Shown: positions 17,177-26,478 of the stretch, one piece after another
Numbering within the stretch: position 1 is the stretch's first letter
Layout of the letters: every line of letters starts with the position of its first letter
Origin: Pseudomonas sp. Seg1
GTDB taxonomy: Bacteria; Pseudomonadota; Gammaproteobacteria; Pseudomonadales; Pseudomonadaceae
Direction: 5' to 3'
DNA length: 64,000 nucleotides
NCBI RefSeq assembly: GCF_018326005.1
Contig: NZ_AP021903.1
Coordinates: forward strand, 2,358,001-2,422,000
Translations under genes and position numbers: made by a program
The notes under the pieces: model-generated
Databases searched by the model: none
What the model saw: the letters and a program-made list of their open reading frames with translations, nothing else
What the model was told of the DNA's origin: nothing

Positions 17177-18052
17177 ATGAATTGGGATGATGCACGGGTG
17201 TTTCTCGCTGTTTGCCGCGAGTCTTCGCTACGGGGGGCAGCGCGGGTTCTAGGCGTGGATCAGGCCACCGTCGGGCGGCGTATAACCGCGTTGGAAAAGT
17301 CCCTGAGCGCGACATTGTTCTTGCGTACGTCCGATGGCTACGCGCTGACGGCGGTTGGCGAAGCGGCGCTGAAAAACGTAGAAAAAATGGAGCATTCGGC
17401 GCTGGAGCTGGAGCGGCAGATCCAAGGTCTGGATGATCGCCTGACAGGCACCGTGCGGGTCAGCACCACTGATTCGCTGGCCATCGACTTCCTGATCCCG
17501 GCCATCGCGCGCCTGCACCGGCAGCACCCGGACGTGCGCGTGGAACTGGATGCGTCCACGCAAATTCTCAGTCTGGCCAAACGCGAAGCGGACATCGCCG
17601 TGCGCAACACCCGACCGGACAACCCCGACCTGATCGCCCGGCGGATTGCCCGCTGGCCGGTAGGGTTGTTCGCCTCACAGGCCTACATCGACGCCAAGGG
17701 GATTCCGCAGCAGGGCACGGCGTTCGAGGGCCATGACCTGGTGGTTTATCAACCGTATTTGCAACGTCAGAAGGAGCTGACACTGGCCTGCGAACCCATC
17801 CATCGTGGGCGGATCGTCGCCAGCCTCAGTTCAAGCCTCTTGGTGCGCCGCTCGATTGCGGCCGGAATCGGTGTAGGAGAAATGACCGCTTACATGGCCG
17901 AACGCGATGGCTTGGTCAGGCTCTGGCCGGAGCGCAGTTGCCCGCAACCCTATGAGGTGTGGCTGGTGACTCACGCGGATTTGCGCCATACCGCGCGCGT
18001 GAGGGCGGTAATCGAACAAATTGTCGAGGTGTTTGCGACAGAGAATGAGTGA
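17177..18052 (+). CDS. LysR-family regulator
   Basis: The 291-residue protein has the N-terminal LysR winged helix-turn-helix (VFLAVCRESSLRGAARVLGV, then ATVGRRITALEKSLSATLFL), a linker helix and a periplasmic-binding-like effector domain (SLAIDFLIPAIARLHRQHPD and READIAVRNTRPDNPDLIAR). It diverges from the MFS transporter gene, and the 111-base spacer presumably carries its operator, so control of that transporter is the natural inference. No inducer can be deduced. A small reading frame overlaps its stop codon. Confidence 0.92.
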   Translation: MNWDDARVFLAVCRESSLRGAARVLGVDQATVGRRITALEKSLSATLFLRTSDGYALTAVGEAALKNVEKMEHSALELERQIQGLDDRLTGTVRVSTTDSLAIDFLIPAIARLHRQHPDVRVELDASTQILSLAKREADIAVRNTRPDNPDLIARRIARWPVGLFASQAYIDAKGIPQQGTAFEGHDLVVYQPYLQRQKELTLACEPIHRGRIVASLSSSLLVRRSIAAGIGVGEMTAYMAERDGLVRLWPERSCPQPYEVWLVTHADLRHTARVRAVIEQIVEVFATENE

Positions 18053-18194
18053 GTGCGACGACTGCTTTGGCAAAACTACGCTGCCTGACGAAAAGGCCTA
18101 CACCCCGAGCAGAATCCGCTGGCTTGTGGGCTTTGGGGGAGGGCTCTATTGTTTCTACAGCTGGGTGAGAGACGTAGCGCTTACACCCAGGTGA
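18045..18194 (+). CDS. possible 49-aa protein overlapping LysR stop
   Basis: An ATG at 18045 overlaps the last codons of the LysR gene and opens a frame of 49 codons. The product has a CxxC pair (MSECDDCFGKTTLPDEK) followed by one hydrophobic segment (IRWLVGFGGGLYCFYSWV). The overlap and the plausible membrane segment suggest a translationally coupled small protein, but the sequence fits no family I know and the ribosome binding site is weak, so it may be spurious. Confidence 0.3.
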   Translation: MSECDDCFGKTTLPDEKAYTPSRIRWLVGFGGGLYCFYSWVRDVALTPR

Positions 18195-18236
18195 TCGACC
18201 AGGGAAGGTATCGGTAACCCAAGGAAGGGGATCGGA

Positions 18237-18713
18237 TTGAACGCCAGGGAAATTGAGCAATACCAAAACATGAACGCTTCGAGCAAAGGTCAGAGCACTC
18301 CCGCCATGAACACTATCAGCCGTGAAGAATTCAACGCCAGAATCGAGGCCATTGAGACAAGGATGGATGCTCGGATGGAGGCTGTATCAGGGAGGATCGA
18401 TGCGTTTCTTTTAGCTCAGGCAGCCAGGGACAAAGCGAATGAACGCATTCGGATCGAGCGCGATAAACGCCTCGACTCAATTGCCGTAGAGTCGAAAGAA
18501 GCGCTCAGACAAGCAAGTACCGTGAAGGCGAATGTCTGGATGGCAACGGCTGTGCATTTATTTGGCGTGGTCAGCATTGTCATTGGTGGCTACTTCGCCA
18601 GTCAGGCCAATCTGTATGTTGCGATACAAACAACCCTGACGGCGGTTCAGGCGGGCAAGGATGTCGGCGTACCAAAGCCTGCCGAGCTGCCATCGTCCGA
18701 GTCGCCACAATAA
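18237..18713 (+). CDS. coiled-coil, single-TM membrane protein (158 aa)
   Basis: The frame starts with TTG at 18237, preceded by AAGGAAGGGG; ATGs at codons 12 and 24 are alternatives. Residues about 25-95 are a charged helix with heptad character (EEFNARIEAIETRMDARMEA, then RIRIERDKRLDSIAVESKEA), followed by one transmembrane segment (MATAVHLFGVVSIVIGGYFA) and a short Pro/Ser-rich tail. This layout resembles small membrane coiled-coil proteins often found near phage or stress loci; function unknown. A strong terminator begins at its stop codon. Confidence 0.6.
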   Translation: MNAREIEQYQNMNASSKGQSTPAMNTISREEFNARIEAIETRMDARMEAVSGRIDAFLLAQAARDKANERIRIERDKRLDSIAVESKEALRQASTVKANVWMATAVHLFGVVSIVIGGYFASQANLYVAIQTTLTAVQAGKDVGVPKPAELPSSESPQ

Positions 18714-18742
18714 AAAACGGCCTTCAAAAGAAGGCCGTTTTT
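18713..18742 (+). terminator. bidirectional rho-independent terminator
   Basis: AAAAACGGCCTT and AAGGCCGTTTTT form a perfect 12-pair stem around CAAAAG. It ends the coiled-coil gene on the plus strand and the convergent pirin gene on the minus strand. Confidence 0.92.
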
Positions 18743-18762
18743 ACGCGCGTTGGAGCACTGCC

Positions 18763-19485
18763 TCATGGCATCTGCGGCAACTCCTGCGGCCGCAAGTCAA
18801 ACACCAGTACCTCGGCATCCACGCCATTGTTCAAGGTCAGCGCCTGTTCTTCGCGAACCCGCACGCCGTCACCTTCCTGCAACCGCTGACCGTTCAGTTC
18901 AACACTGCCGCGAGCCACGTGGACATAAGCGTAGCGATTGGCCGGCAGTTTCAGCGTGGCGCTTTCCTTGCCATCGAACAGCCCGGCATAGACCCGCGCA
19001 TCCTGGCGCACGGTCAGCGAGCCGTCGCTGCCGTCCGGCGAGATGATCAATTGCAGCCGGCCGCGTTTTTTCTGCGGGCTGAAATGCTCCTGTTGATAGC
19101 GTGGTTTGGCGCCGCCAACGTCCGGCACGATCCAGATTTGCAGAAAGTGCACAGGCTTGGTCGCCGAATGGTTGAACTCGCTGTGCGCCACGCCGCTGCC
19201 GGCACTCATCAGTTGCACATCGCCGGGGCGGATCACCGAGCCGGTGCCCAGGGTGTCCTTATGCTCCAGCGCACCTTCCAGCACGTAGGAAAAGATCTCC
19301 ATGTCGCGATGCGGGTGCTGGCCGAAACCTTTGCCGGCGGCAACGCGGTCATCGTTGATCACCAGCAGGTCGGAAAACCCCTGCTCCCGCGGATCGCGAT
19401 AGCTGGCGAAAGAAAAGGTGTGGAACGACTTCAACCAGCCATGATTGGCGAGGCCACGATCGGAGGCTTTGCGAAGAGTCAGCAT
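18763..19485 (-). CDS. pirin-family protein (quercetinase-like)
   Basis: The 240-residue bicupin opens MLTLRKASDRGLANHGWLKS, as in YhhW-like pirins. The N-terminal cupin has the metal ligands in FGQHPHRDMEIFSYVLEG and later SGVAHSEFNH with its His and Glu. Family members bind iron or another metal; YhhW has quercetin 2,3-dioxygenase activity in vitro, but the natural role is unclear. The length is normal. It is transcribed alone, converging on the coiled-coil gene and diverging from the GlxA-type regulator. Confidence 0.92.
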   Translation of the reverse strand: MLTLRKASDRGLANHGWLKSFHTFSFASYRDPREQGFSDLLVINDDRVAAGKGFGQHPHRDMEIFSYVLEGALEHKDTLGTGSVIRPGDVQLMSAGSGVAHSEFNHSATKPVHFLQIWIVPDVGGAKPRYQQEHFSPQKKRGRLQLIISPDGSDGSLTVRQDARVYAGLFDGKESATLKLPANRYAYVHVARGSVELNGQRLQEGDGVRVREEQALTLNNGVDAEVLVFDLRPQELPQMP

Positions 19486-19706
19486 GATGAAATCTCCTTG
19501 GGGGACGTTGATTCGTCCGAGTGAGGAGAAGCTTACTGGTTACCTTTCGATGCAATAAGTAGGTGGAAATTGAAAGACTGTCGCAATCAGGTTGACAGTT
19601 TTGCGCGGCAGTTCACGCAACTTTTTCCGACACTCATCGCACGCTTGGCCATAATGTCCAACCTGTCTCATGCGTTTACTTTCTTTGATCTCAGTGATGT
19701 CTCCCC

Positions 19707-20657
19707 ATGAAAACCGTGGCAATGGTGTTGTTCCCCGATTTTCTCCTGCTCGACATGGCCGGGCCGATGGAAGTGTTTTCGGTGGCCAATCGTTTCCTGA
19801 AAGCAGAATCACATTATCAATTGGTCACCCTCGGCACTGAGCGCGGCAAGTTGCGCGCCTCCAATGGTTTATGGGTGCACGCCGATCGGCCTGTCGAAGA
19901 CGACCGTGAGCACTATGACTTGCTGCTGGTACCCGGCGGCCCCGGTGCTTACAACGAGAAATTCCCGGCGCTGTTCGACTGGTTGCCGGACGCCGTGCAG
20001 CGCGCCGAACGCTATGGCTCGATCTGTACCGGCGCCTTCGTGCTGGGCCATGCCGGATTACTCGACGGCTTTCGCGTGACCACCCACTGGAATTACACCG
20101 AACGCCTGATCAAGGGCTTCCCGAGAGCCACGGTCACGACCGACCAGATCTACGTTGAAGATCGCAATTTGATCACTTCCGGGGGGGTTACCGCGGGCAT
20201 CGATCTGGCGCTGGCCGTAGTCGCACGGGACCATGGCAAAAAACTCGCGCAGGATGTGGCCAAAGTGTTGCTGGTGGTAATGAAGCGCCAGGGCGGGCAG
20301 GCCCAGTTCAGCCCATTGATGGCCGCCGTCGCGCCGCAGGAGACTCCGATCACCCGGGTGCAGAATTACGTGCTGGAACACCTCGACGAAGCGTTCACCG
20401 TGGAGCGCATGGCGGGGCTCGCGAACATGAGTGCGCGGCACTTCGCGCGCTTGTTCAGCCGTGACGTCAACATGACGCCTATGGAGTTTCTGCAAAGTGC
20501 GCGTATCGATTGCGCGCGCAACTTGCTCGAAACCAGCGATCTGCCGATGAAAACCGTGGCTTATAAAAGCGGCTTCGGCAGCGTGCGGCACATGCGCTCG
20601 TTGTTCGCTGAAAAGCTCTGTCTTACCCCTGCGCAGTACCGCGAACAGTTCAGCTAG
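19707..20657 (+). CDS. GlxA-type regulator (DJ-1/PfpI plus AraC)
   Basis: The 316-residue protein joins a DJ-1/PfpI-like domain (residues 3-175; VAMVLFPDFLLLDMAGPMEV, the elbow region GSICTGAFVLGHAGLLDG, and TSGGVTAGIDLALAVV) to a C-terminal AraC double helix-turn-helix (EAFTVERMAGLANMSARHFA and MKTVAYKSGFGSVRHMRSLF). Members of this class regulate catabolism of amines and amino acids such as carnitine or arginine, but the target here is not shown. It diverges from the pirin gene, which is the nearest candidate target. Confidence 0.9.
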   Translation: MKTVAMVLFPDFLLLDMAGPMEVFSVANRFLKAESHYQLVTLGTERGKLRASNGLWVHADRPVEDDREHYDLLLVPGGPGAYNEKFPALFDWLPDAVQRAERYGSICTGAFVLGHAGLLDGFRVTTHWNYTERLIKGFPRATVTTDQIYVEDRNLITSGGVTAGIDLALAVVARDHGKKLAQDVAKVLLVVMKRQGGQAQFSPLMAAVAPQETPITRVQNYVLEHLDEAFTVERMAGLANMSARHFARLFSRDVNMTPMEFLQSARIDCARNLLETSDLPMKTVAYKSGFGSVRHMRSLFAEKLCLTPAQYREQFS

Positions 20658-20747
20658 AGCGGTTCTGTCCGTCTGGCGCACCCGGATGTCCGTGCTGCGC
20701 CCTGTACGGCGGTTGTGCCGTCATCGCAGGCTGCCAAGATAGTTGGC

Positions 20748-22217
20748 ATGAACAGCCTCAACGATTTGAACGCGGCGTCGGTGCTGTATTTCGGCCCCTA
20801 TGCCTTTCATTTGCGCCAACGGTTGATCCTGGAAGGGGATCGACCATTGCGCATGGGCGGGCGTGCGCTGGACATTCTGCAAGTGCTGGTCGAGCGCGCA
20901 GGCAGAGTGGTCAGAAAGGAGGACTTGATTGCACGGGTCTGGCCGACGTCGGTGGTTGAGGAGATCAATCTGCGCGTGCACATCGCCGCCCTGCGACGGG
21001 CACTCGGCGATGGTGAAAACGGCCAGCGCTACATCGTCAATGTGCCGCAATGCGGCTACTGCTTCGTTGCTCCCGTGCAGGGCGACAGCACCGCGCAGGA
21101 AGTCCTGGAAAACCTGCAGGCGCCGCAACACAACTTGCCGGTGCGGCTGACGCCGGTCACCGGTCGCGATTCAGTGGTCGGCGCAATGGTGCGGCAATTG
21201 CCGCTGTGCCGATTGATGACGGTGACGGGGCCTGCGGGTGTTGGCAAAACCACGGTGGCGTTGCGCGTTGCAGAATTGCTGTTACAGCATTTTCGTGACG
21301 GCGTGTGGTTAGTGGATCTGTCGATAGTCAGCGACTCCACGTCGTTACTCGATCACCTCTTGCATACCCTCGATACCAATCTCGCCACGCTGTCTGCCCG
21401 CCACACTTTGTTGGTGCTGGATAACTGCGAGCATCTGCGTGAGGCCAGCAAGGCTTTGGCTGAGCGTTTATTGGCGAGCGCGCCAAGGCTGTCGATTCTG
21501 GCCACCAGTCGCGAAGCGTTGCAAGCCAGTCTGGAGACCGTACAGCAACTGCCGCCACTGGCCATTCCCAAGTCCTCAGCGTTGAGCAGTGTCGAAGAAA
21601 CCATGGGCTATTCGGCAGTGCAGTTGTTTGTGAGTCGCGCCCGCGCCCGCCAGCAAGGTTTTACCCTGCGCAAACAAGACCTCAACGCGGTGCGGGACAT
21701 CTGTCGACGGCTCGATGGATTGCCGCTGGCGATTGAACTGGCGGTGGCGCAAATCGACGCTTTGGCGATGGTCGGGTTGCAGTCCCAACTCGACAACTGT
21801 TTGCAGTTGCTCAGTCATGGCCGGCGTACGGCCGTGCCCCGCCATCAGACCTTGAAAGCCGCGCTGGACTGGAGCTATCAGCACTTGAGTGAACAGGAAC
21901 AGCAGGTACTGCAACGGCTGTCAGTGTTCAAAATGGCGTTTGCCATGGACGCCGCAATGGGCGTGATCAGTTGCGCGCAATTGCCTCCCTCGACGCTGGC
22001 CCTGATCATCGAGCGATTGGCGCAGAAGTCCTTGCTGGCGGTGGAGCGGGGTAGCGCAGGGTTGCGCTATCGCATGCTCAACACCACCCGTGGGTATGCC
22101 CGCGAACAACTGGAGCGCACTGGTGACTCGAACGATTACGAGCGCCGGCATGCGCGCTACGTCAGTCGTACTCGTTGGGTTTCAGGTCCGCAATTGACTG
22201 CCCAACTCATCGAGTAA
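20748..22217 (+). CDS. winged-helix regulator with NTPase domain, C-terminally short
   Basis: The 489-residue protein starts (ATG 20748, MNSLNDLNAASVLYFGPYAF) with an OmpR/CadC-type winged helix (GGRALDILQVLVERAGRVVR to IVNVPQCGYCFVAP). A STAND-like ATPase follows: Walker A GPAGVGKTT near 165, Walker B LLVLDNCEHL near 225, and GLPLAIELAVAQ. The homologue encoded head-on downstream has another 450 residues of helical repeats after this region. Here the frame stops just inside the end of that gene, 36 bases overlapping. The product is therefore probably truncated and may lack its sensory repeat domain. Ligand and targets are unknown. Confidence 0.82.
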   Translation: MNSLNDLNAASVLYFGPYAFHLRQRLILEGDRPLRMGGRALDILQVLVERAGRVVRKEDLIARVWPTSVVEEINLRVHIAALRRALGDGENGQRYIVNVPQCGYCFVAPVQGDSTAQEVLENLQAPQHNLPVRLTPVTGRDSVVGAMVRQLPLCRLMTVTGPAGVGKTTVALRVAELLLQHFRDGVWLVDLSIVSDSTSLLDHLLHTLDTNLATLSARHTLLVLDNCEHLREASKALAERLLASAPRLSILATSREALQASLETVQQLPPLAIPKSSALSSVEETMGYSAVQLFVSRARARQQGFTLRKQDLNAVRDICRRLDGLPLAIELAVAQIDALAMVGLQSQLDNCLQLLSHGRRTAVPRHQTLKAALDWSYQHLSEQEQQVLQRLSVFKMAFAMDAAMGVISCAQLPPSTLALIIERLAQKSLLAVERGSAGLRYRMLNTTRGYAREQLERTGDSNDYERRHARYVSRTRWVSGPQLTAQLIE

Positions 22218-25034
22218 CTCGCGCACCTTGCGCAAGTCCGGGGTGGCGTAGCCTTCGGTGAAGCGTTGATAGATCGGGTTCAGCAGATCCAGCGCTTGGC
22301 GGTGGCGATTTTGCCGTTGCCACAGCCGGGCCAGTGAAGTGGCGCTGCGCAGTTCCCAGGCCAGGGCGCCTTGGGCTTGGGCGATTGCGAGTGCCTGGTG
22401 CAACACCTCCTCTGCCCGACAGGTATTGCACGTGTCTGCGCTGACGCCTTCGCGGGCCTGCTCGCGATGGCGTCGGCGTGGGCAACCCGATTCTTCAATC
22501 AACAACCGTTCAGCCCGAGCTCGCAGAATCTCTGCCGTGCTCCAGCCTGCTGCACCGCTATGTGCGCGTTCAAGCAACGCGTCATCAACAAAACCGCTGT
22601 CCAGCGTCACCATGATTTCCCGGATCAGGCCGCTGTCATCAGCCGGCATCGGCACGGCGGTATCGGCGTCAATGACCTGCGCGTAGTGCCGTGCCCATTG
22701 ATAGAACAGCAATACGGAATGCTTCTGTGCCTGCTCCAGCAACAGATGCAACAAAGCACGGGCGTTCGGTTGGTCACCGTTGTAATGAGCGATCAGGCAA
22801 CTGGCCAATGCCAGGGTGTAGCAGATCGAGGTGCCATGGTTGATTTGCACGGCGATGTCCAACGCCTGCCGGGCCGTGCGCCATGCTTGTTCCGGAAAAC
22901 CTTGCAGCCACAACACCCGGGCAAGCACCGTCAGTGAGGCGACGCTCTGGTCGTACTGCACGCCGAAGCCATGGGTGAAGCGGTTGGGATTGCCGCTTTG
23001 CGCCATGCGCTGAATCACCTGTTCGGCATGCAGCCGCGCCTGCTGCTGGTCGCCGGCATAATGCAGTGCCAACACGCGCAGGCGGTGGGTACTCAGCGAC
23101 AACTGCGGGTCGCCGTGCAGGCCGAGTCGATCGAATTGCTCGCTCTGTTCCAGCGCCAATCGATAGTGGCCACAGCTAAGGTTGACCGCCATATGCCCGG
23201 ACACCGCACGCAGTTGCCCGGCCACATCGTCGTGCTCTAGCGCCAGCGTGTGGGCGTCGACGAACGCCGCGATGGTTTCCGGGGTACCGCCCCAGGTGTG
23301 GTAGCAGGCGCTGCCGAGCGCCAGCTTCAGAGCGATTTTCACTCGCGGGCAGGGTTCGGCAGCGTTATCGAGCACGGCCAGTGCCTGACGCACGTAACCG
23401 CCGTACTCCTTGAGCAGCGACAACTCTTGCCACAGCGGGGCCGAGGTCGCGGCCAGATAAATACCCACATCGTTGGGGCCGGCACCGTTCAGGCTCCAGT
23501 CGAGCGCCGCACGCAAGTCTTCCAGACCGCGCGCATAGCGTTCGATCCATAGGGCGGTTGAGGTGTTCTCCCAGTCAGTCTGCCCCTGATACATCAGCGC
23601 CAGACAGCGTTCAGCGTGGCGTTCACGGGTTTCGGCGAGTTCGCCGCACTGGTCGAGTTTTTCCAGCGCGTAGCGGCGGGTGGTGTCGAGCAACCGATAG
23701 AACACCTCTTCATCACCGACTTCGACGTTGAGTAACGACTTGGCGACCAGTTGCGTGATTGAGCCGAACACCTCTGCGGGCTTGATGTGCTGACCAACGA
23801 TCACGGCGGCGGCAGACTCCAGCGTAAAACCACCGCGAAACACGCCGAGCCGACGCAGGCAGGTCTGTTCACAGTCGGTGAGCAGGTTGAAGCTCCAGTC
23901 CAGCGTGGCGCGCAGGGTGAGGTGGCGCTCCACGCTGCTCTGAGTGCCGGTGGCCAGTGCCGGTAAACGGCCCTGGAGCTGGCTGAGCAGGCCGTGCAGG
24001 CCGAGCCCGCCAACCTGCGCCGCCGCCAGCTCCAGGGCAAGCGGAATGCCGTCCAGACGTCGGCAGATTTCAATGGCATCGGGCAACTCGGCGTCGCTGA
24101 GTTCAAAGCCCTCGTGAGCGGCCAAAGCGCGTTCGGCAAACAGTTGCAGTGCAGAAAAACTCAGTGCCTGCGTGCGATCGAGCGCAGCAATCGGCGGTGG
24201 GTAATCAAGGGACTCAAGGCGCTGCACATATTCGCCTTCGGCCCGCAGGCTCTCGCGACTGGTGGCCAGAATGTGCACATGCGGTGCACCGCGCAAAATG
24301 CGCTCGCTGAGCAGGGCCACGGCGTCGATCAGGTGTTCGCAATTGTCGATCACCAGCAGCATCTGTCGCTTGCGCAGGACGTTGACCAGACTGGTCAGCG
24401 GCTCATTGTCATGCAACACCACGTCCAACAGGGCCGCCAAATGCGAGCAGATCATCCGGGCGTCGTTGATGGGCGTCAGGTCCAGCAGCCTGATGCCGTC
24501 CTGATAGTGGCCGATCATCTGCTCGGCAACGCGCAGGGCTACGGTGGTTTTGCCGATGCCGCCAGGACCGACCAGCGTGATGCAACGCTTGCGCGGCAAC
24601 TGCCTGATCAGGTTGTCGACCAGCGGCTGCCGGCCGATCATTCGCGTGCGGCGCAGCGGCAGGTTATGCCGGGTGCCGGTTTCGGCGCAGGTGGGTTGTT
24701 CGATCGATTGCACCGCGATCGGTGCGACAAAACTGTAGCCGCGCTGCGCAACGGTGACGATGAACCTCTGCCCGGCCTGACCGTCGCCCAGCGCTTTGCG
24801 CAACGCCGCCATGTGCACCCGCAGGTTGATGTCTTCGACCACACTGTCCGGCCAGACCCCGGCAAGCAATTGCTGCTTGCTCACAACTTCGCCGGCATGC
24901 GCCAGCAGGATCAGCAGAATGTCCATGGCACGTCGACCCAGACGCAACGGCTGCTCGCCCTCAAGCAGCAGCCGTTTTCCAGGCTGAATCCGATAGGGGC
25001 CGAAACCGAGGGCCTGATTCGGGGAAAGACTCAA
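22182..25034 (-). CDS. winged-helix STAND ATPase regulator with helical repeats (950 aa)
   Basis: This is the full-length homologue of the gene it converges with. It has an N-terminal winged helix (GRRAMDILLILLAHAGEVVS to IVTVAQRGYSFVAP), an NTPase domain with Walker A GPGGIGKTTVALRVAEQ near 155, MLLVIDNCEHLIDA near 220 and DGIPLALELAAAQVGG, and then about 450 residues of TPR-like helices. Such proteins are signal-integrating transcription activators. An in-frame REP palindrome (22443-22487) inserts about 15 Arg-rich residues (CPRRRHREQAREGVS) in the repeat domain without breaking the frame. Confidence 0.85.
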   Translation of the reverse strand: MSLSPNQALGFGPYRIQPGKRLLLEGEQPLRLGRRAMDILLILLAHAGEVVSKQQLLAGVWPDSVVEDINLRVHMAALRKALGDGQAGQRFIVTVAQRGYSFVAPIAVQSIEQPTCAETGTRHNLPLRRTRMIGRQPLVDNLIRQLPRKRCITLVGPGGIGKTTVALRVAEQMIGHYQDGIRLLDLTPINDARMICSHLAALLDVVLHDNEPLTSLVNVLRKRQMLLVIDNCEHLIDAVALLSERILRGAPHVHILATSRESLRAEGEYVQRLESLDYPPPIAALDRTQALSFSALQLFAERALAAHEGFELSDAELPDAIEICRRLDGIPLALELAAAQVGGLGLHGLLSQLQGRLPALATGTQSSVERHLTLRATLDWSFNLLTDCEQTCLRRLGVFRGGFTLESAAAVIVGQHIKPAEVFGSITQLVAKSLLNVEVGDEEVFYRLLDTTRRYALEKLDQCGELAETRERHAERCLALMYQGQTDWENTSTALWIERYARGLEDLRAALDWSLNGAGPNDVGIYLAATSAPLWQELSLLKEYGGYVRQALAVLDNAAEPCPRVKIALKLALGSACYHTWGGTPETIAAFVDAHTLALEHDDVAGQLRAVSGHMAVNLSCGHYRLALEQSEQFDRLGLHGDPQLSLSTHRLRVLALHYAGDQQQARLHAEQVIQRMAQSGNPNRFTHGFGVQYDQSVASLTVLARVLWLQGFPEQAWRTARQALDIAVQINHGTSICYTLALASCLIAHYNGDQPNARALLHLLLEQAQKHSVLLFYQWARHYAQVIDADTAVPMPADDSGLIREIMVTLDSGFVDDALLERAHSGAAGWSTAEILRARAERLLIEESGCPRRRHREQAREGVSADTCNTCRAEEVLHQALAIAQAQGALAWELRSATSLARLWQRQNRHRQALDLLNPIYQRFTEGYATPDLRKVRELLDELGSQLRT
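22443..22487. repeat. REP palindrome inside the coding region
   Basis: The stretch contains CCTTCGCGGGCCTGCTCGCG and flanking bases of a REP half-element. On the minus strand it is read in frame as CPRRRHREQAREGVS, an Arg-rich insert unlike the surrounding helical-repeat sequence. Confidence 0.65.
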
Positions 25035-25388
25035 CAGCTCACTCCTGCGATGTTTTTATAATCCTGCCCAGGGTTTGTGAAGTCTTAGTGAGGGCAGGGC
25101 GGATGACGGCGTCAGCGGCACGCAAGCCTTCTAATCCGCAGTTTTCAGACATATTCCTCAGGTTCTGGCGTCAGTGCAACGTACAGATTGCCGGAAACCT
25201 GTACAACGCTGCGCATAACCGCTGTTTTTACCCGCTGCGCTGCTCGAATCAGCGCGCTGTTCCACAGACAATTAACAACGATTAACTCGTCTGCATCTGC
25301 GCCAGCCCCAAAAATCCCTTGAACAAGTTCAACCTCAGGCACAGACCTGACGGCTGCAATGGAATGCACACGTCCGGAGGACGGCGCA
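25035..25388. other. intergenic region without recognised features
   Basis: This spacer separates two divergent genes, the 950-residue regulator and the flavodoxin-like gene. It is about 350 bases and shows no reading frame with a plausible start, no strong hairpin with a T-run and no REP. It should contain the two promoters. CCGGAGGACGGCGCA just before 25389 is the ribosome binding site of the flavodoxin-like gene. Confidence 0.5.
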
Positions 25389-25958
25389 ATGAGCAACGTG
25401 GTGGTGGTCTATCACAGCGGCTACGGCCATACACGCGTCATGGCTGAAGCAGTGGCGCAGGGCGTCGAGCGACACCTGGGCAGTACCTGTCGGTTGGTGA
25501 CGGTAGAGGAAGTCGAACTCTATTGGGATGAGTTGCACCGCGCCGATGCGATCATCTTCGGCGCGCCGACCTACATGGGCAGCGCGTCGGCGGGGTTCAA
25601 GCAGTTCATGGAGGCCAGCGCGGCGTTCTATCTGGCCAAGCCGTGGCGCGACAAGGTGGCCGCCGGGTTCACCAATTCCGGCAGCCTGTGCGGCGACAAG
25701 CTCAATACGCTGCTGCAACTTGCGGTGTTTGCCGCGCAACATTCAATGATCTGGGTCGGTCTCGACTTGCTCCCGGCGCGTTCGGCGGCCGGGTTCTTTG
25801 ATGGGCAATTGAATCGTCTGGGCAGCTCGCTCGGTGCCATGTCCCAATCTAATGTCGAACAGACGCCCGAGCAGGCGCCGCCGCTCGAAGACCGGCGCAC
25901 GGCGGCCCATCTGGGCGAGCGGGTGGCACAAGTGGCGCAGCGTTTGCGACAGAAGTGA
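25389..25958 (+). CDS. flavodoxin-family NAD(P)H oxidoreductase (WrbA-like)
   Basis: The 189-residue protein begins MSNVVVVYHSGYGHTRVMAE, the phosphate-binding start of flavodoxin-like proteins, and has DAIIFGAPTYMGSASAGFKQ, the isoalloxazine-contacting loop seen in WrbA and related quinone reductases, then GFTNSGSLCGDKLNTL. FMN binding and quinone reduction are expected from the family. I chose the ATG at 25389 because of the GGAGGA upstream; an in-frame GTG/ATG ten codons earlier is less likely. It is followed convergently by a short AraC-type gene. Confidence 0.85.
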   Translation: MSNVVVVYHSGYGHTRVMAEAVAQGVERHLGSTCRLVTVEEVELYWDELHRADAIIFGAPTYMGSASAGFKQFMEASAAFYLAKPWRDKVAAGFTNSGSLCGDKLNTLLQLAVFAAQHSMIWVGLDLLPARSAAGFFDGQLNRLGSSLGAMSQSNVEQTPEQAPPLEDRRTAAHLGERVAQVAQRLRQK

Positions 25959-25992
25959 AACAGGACCGATTGCGCGTTATCGGCGCCAGCGC

Positions 25993-26478
25993 TTACACCG
26001 CCAGGCGCATGCCCAGCGGCAATGCCGATGCTTGTGACCTTTTGAGTTTCATTTCCGGCACTTCACGACAGCGCCAGGCGAACGGGCTGATCCCTTCGCT
26101 GCGGGTGAAGATGTGGCAGAAGTGCGCCTGATCACAGAAGCCGCATTCCAGGCTGATCTGCGTCAGGCTCAAGTGCGTGAGCTGGATCAACTGCTTGGCG
26201 CGGGCGATGCGCTGGGTGCGGATCCAGTCTTGTGGCGAGAGTCCGGTGCTGCACTTGAATGCTCGGGAAAAATGACTGCGTGACAACGAACATGCCTCTG
26301 CCAGTTCGGTGACTTCCAGGCTTTCACCGAGGCGATCGAGGATCAACTGTTTGACCCGCCGTTCGCGCTGCGGACTGAGGCCGCCGATGCGCGGTGTGCG
26401 AGATTCGCTGGCGGGGGCGAGGGCGACTGTTTGTTGTAAGTGAGCCATGGCCAATGTCCGTGTCGGGGGGGAAGGCAC
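25993..26478 (-). CDS. short AraC-family regulator
   Basis: The 161-residue product is almost only an AraC DNA-binding domain: the first helix-turn-helix LEVTELAEACSLSRSHFSRA and the second LTQISLECGFCDQAHFCHIF, preceded by about 50 residues without a sensor domain. Short AraC proteins of this form are common in Pseudomonas. The start is uncertain: GTG 26478 has GGAAAG upstream, while ATG 26448 (MAHLQQTVAL) has no clear ribosome binding site. It diverges from a secreted metallo-hydrolase gene at 26701, a possible target. Confidence 0.8.
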   Translation of the reverse strand: MPSPPTRTLAMAHLQQTVALAPASESRTPRIGGLSPQRERRVKQLILDRLGESLEVTELAEACSLSRSHFSRAFKCSTGLSPQDWIRTQRIARAKQLIQLTHLSLTQISLECGFCDQAHFCHIFTRSEGISPFAWRCREVPEMKLKRSQASALPLGMRLAV

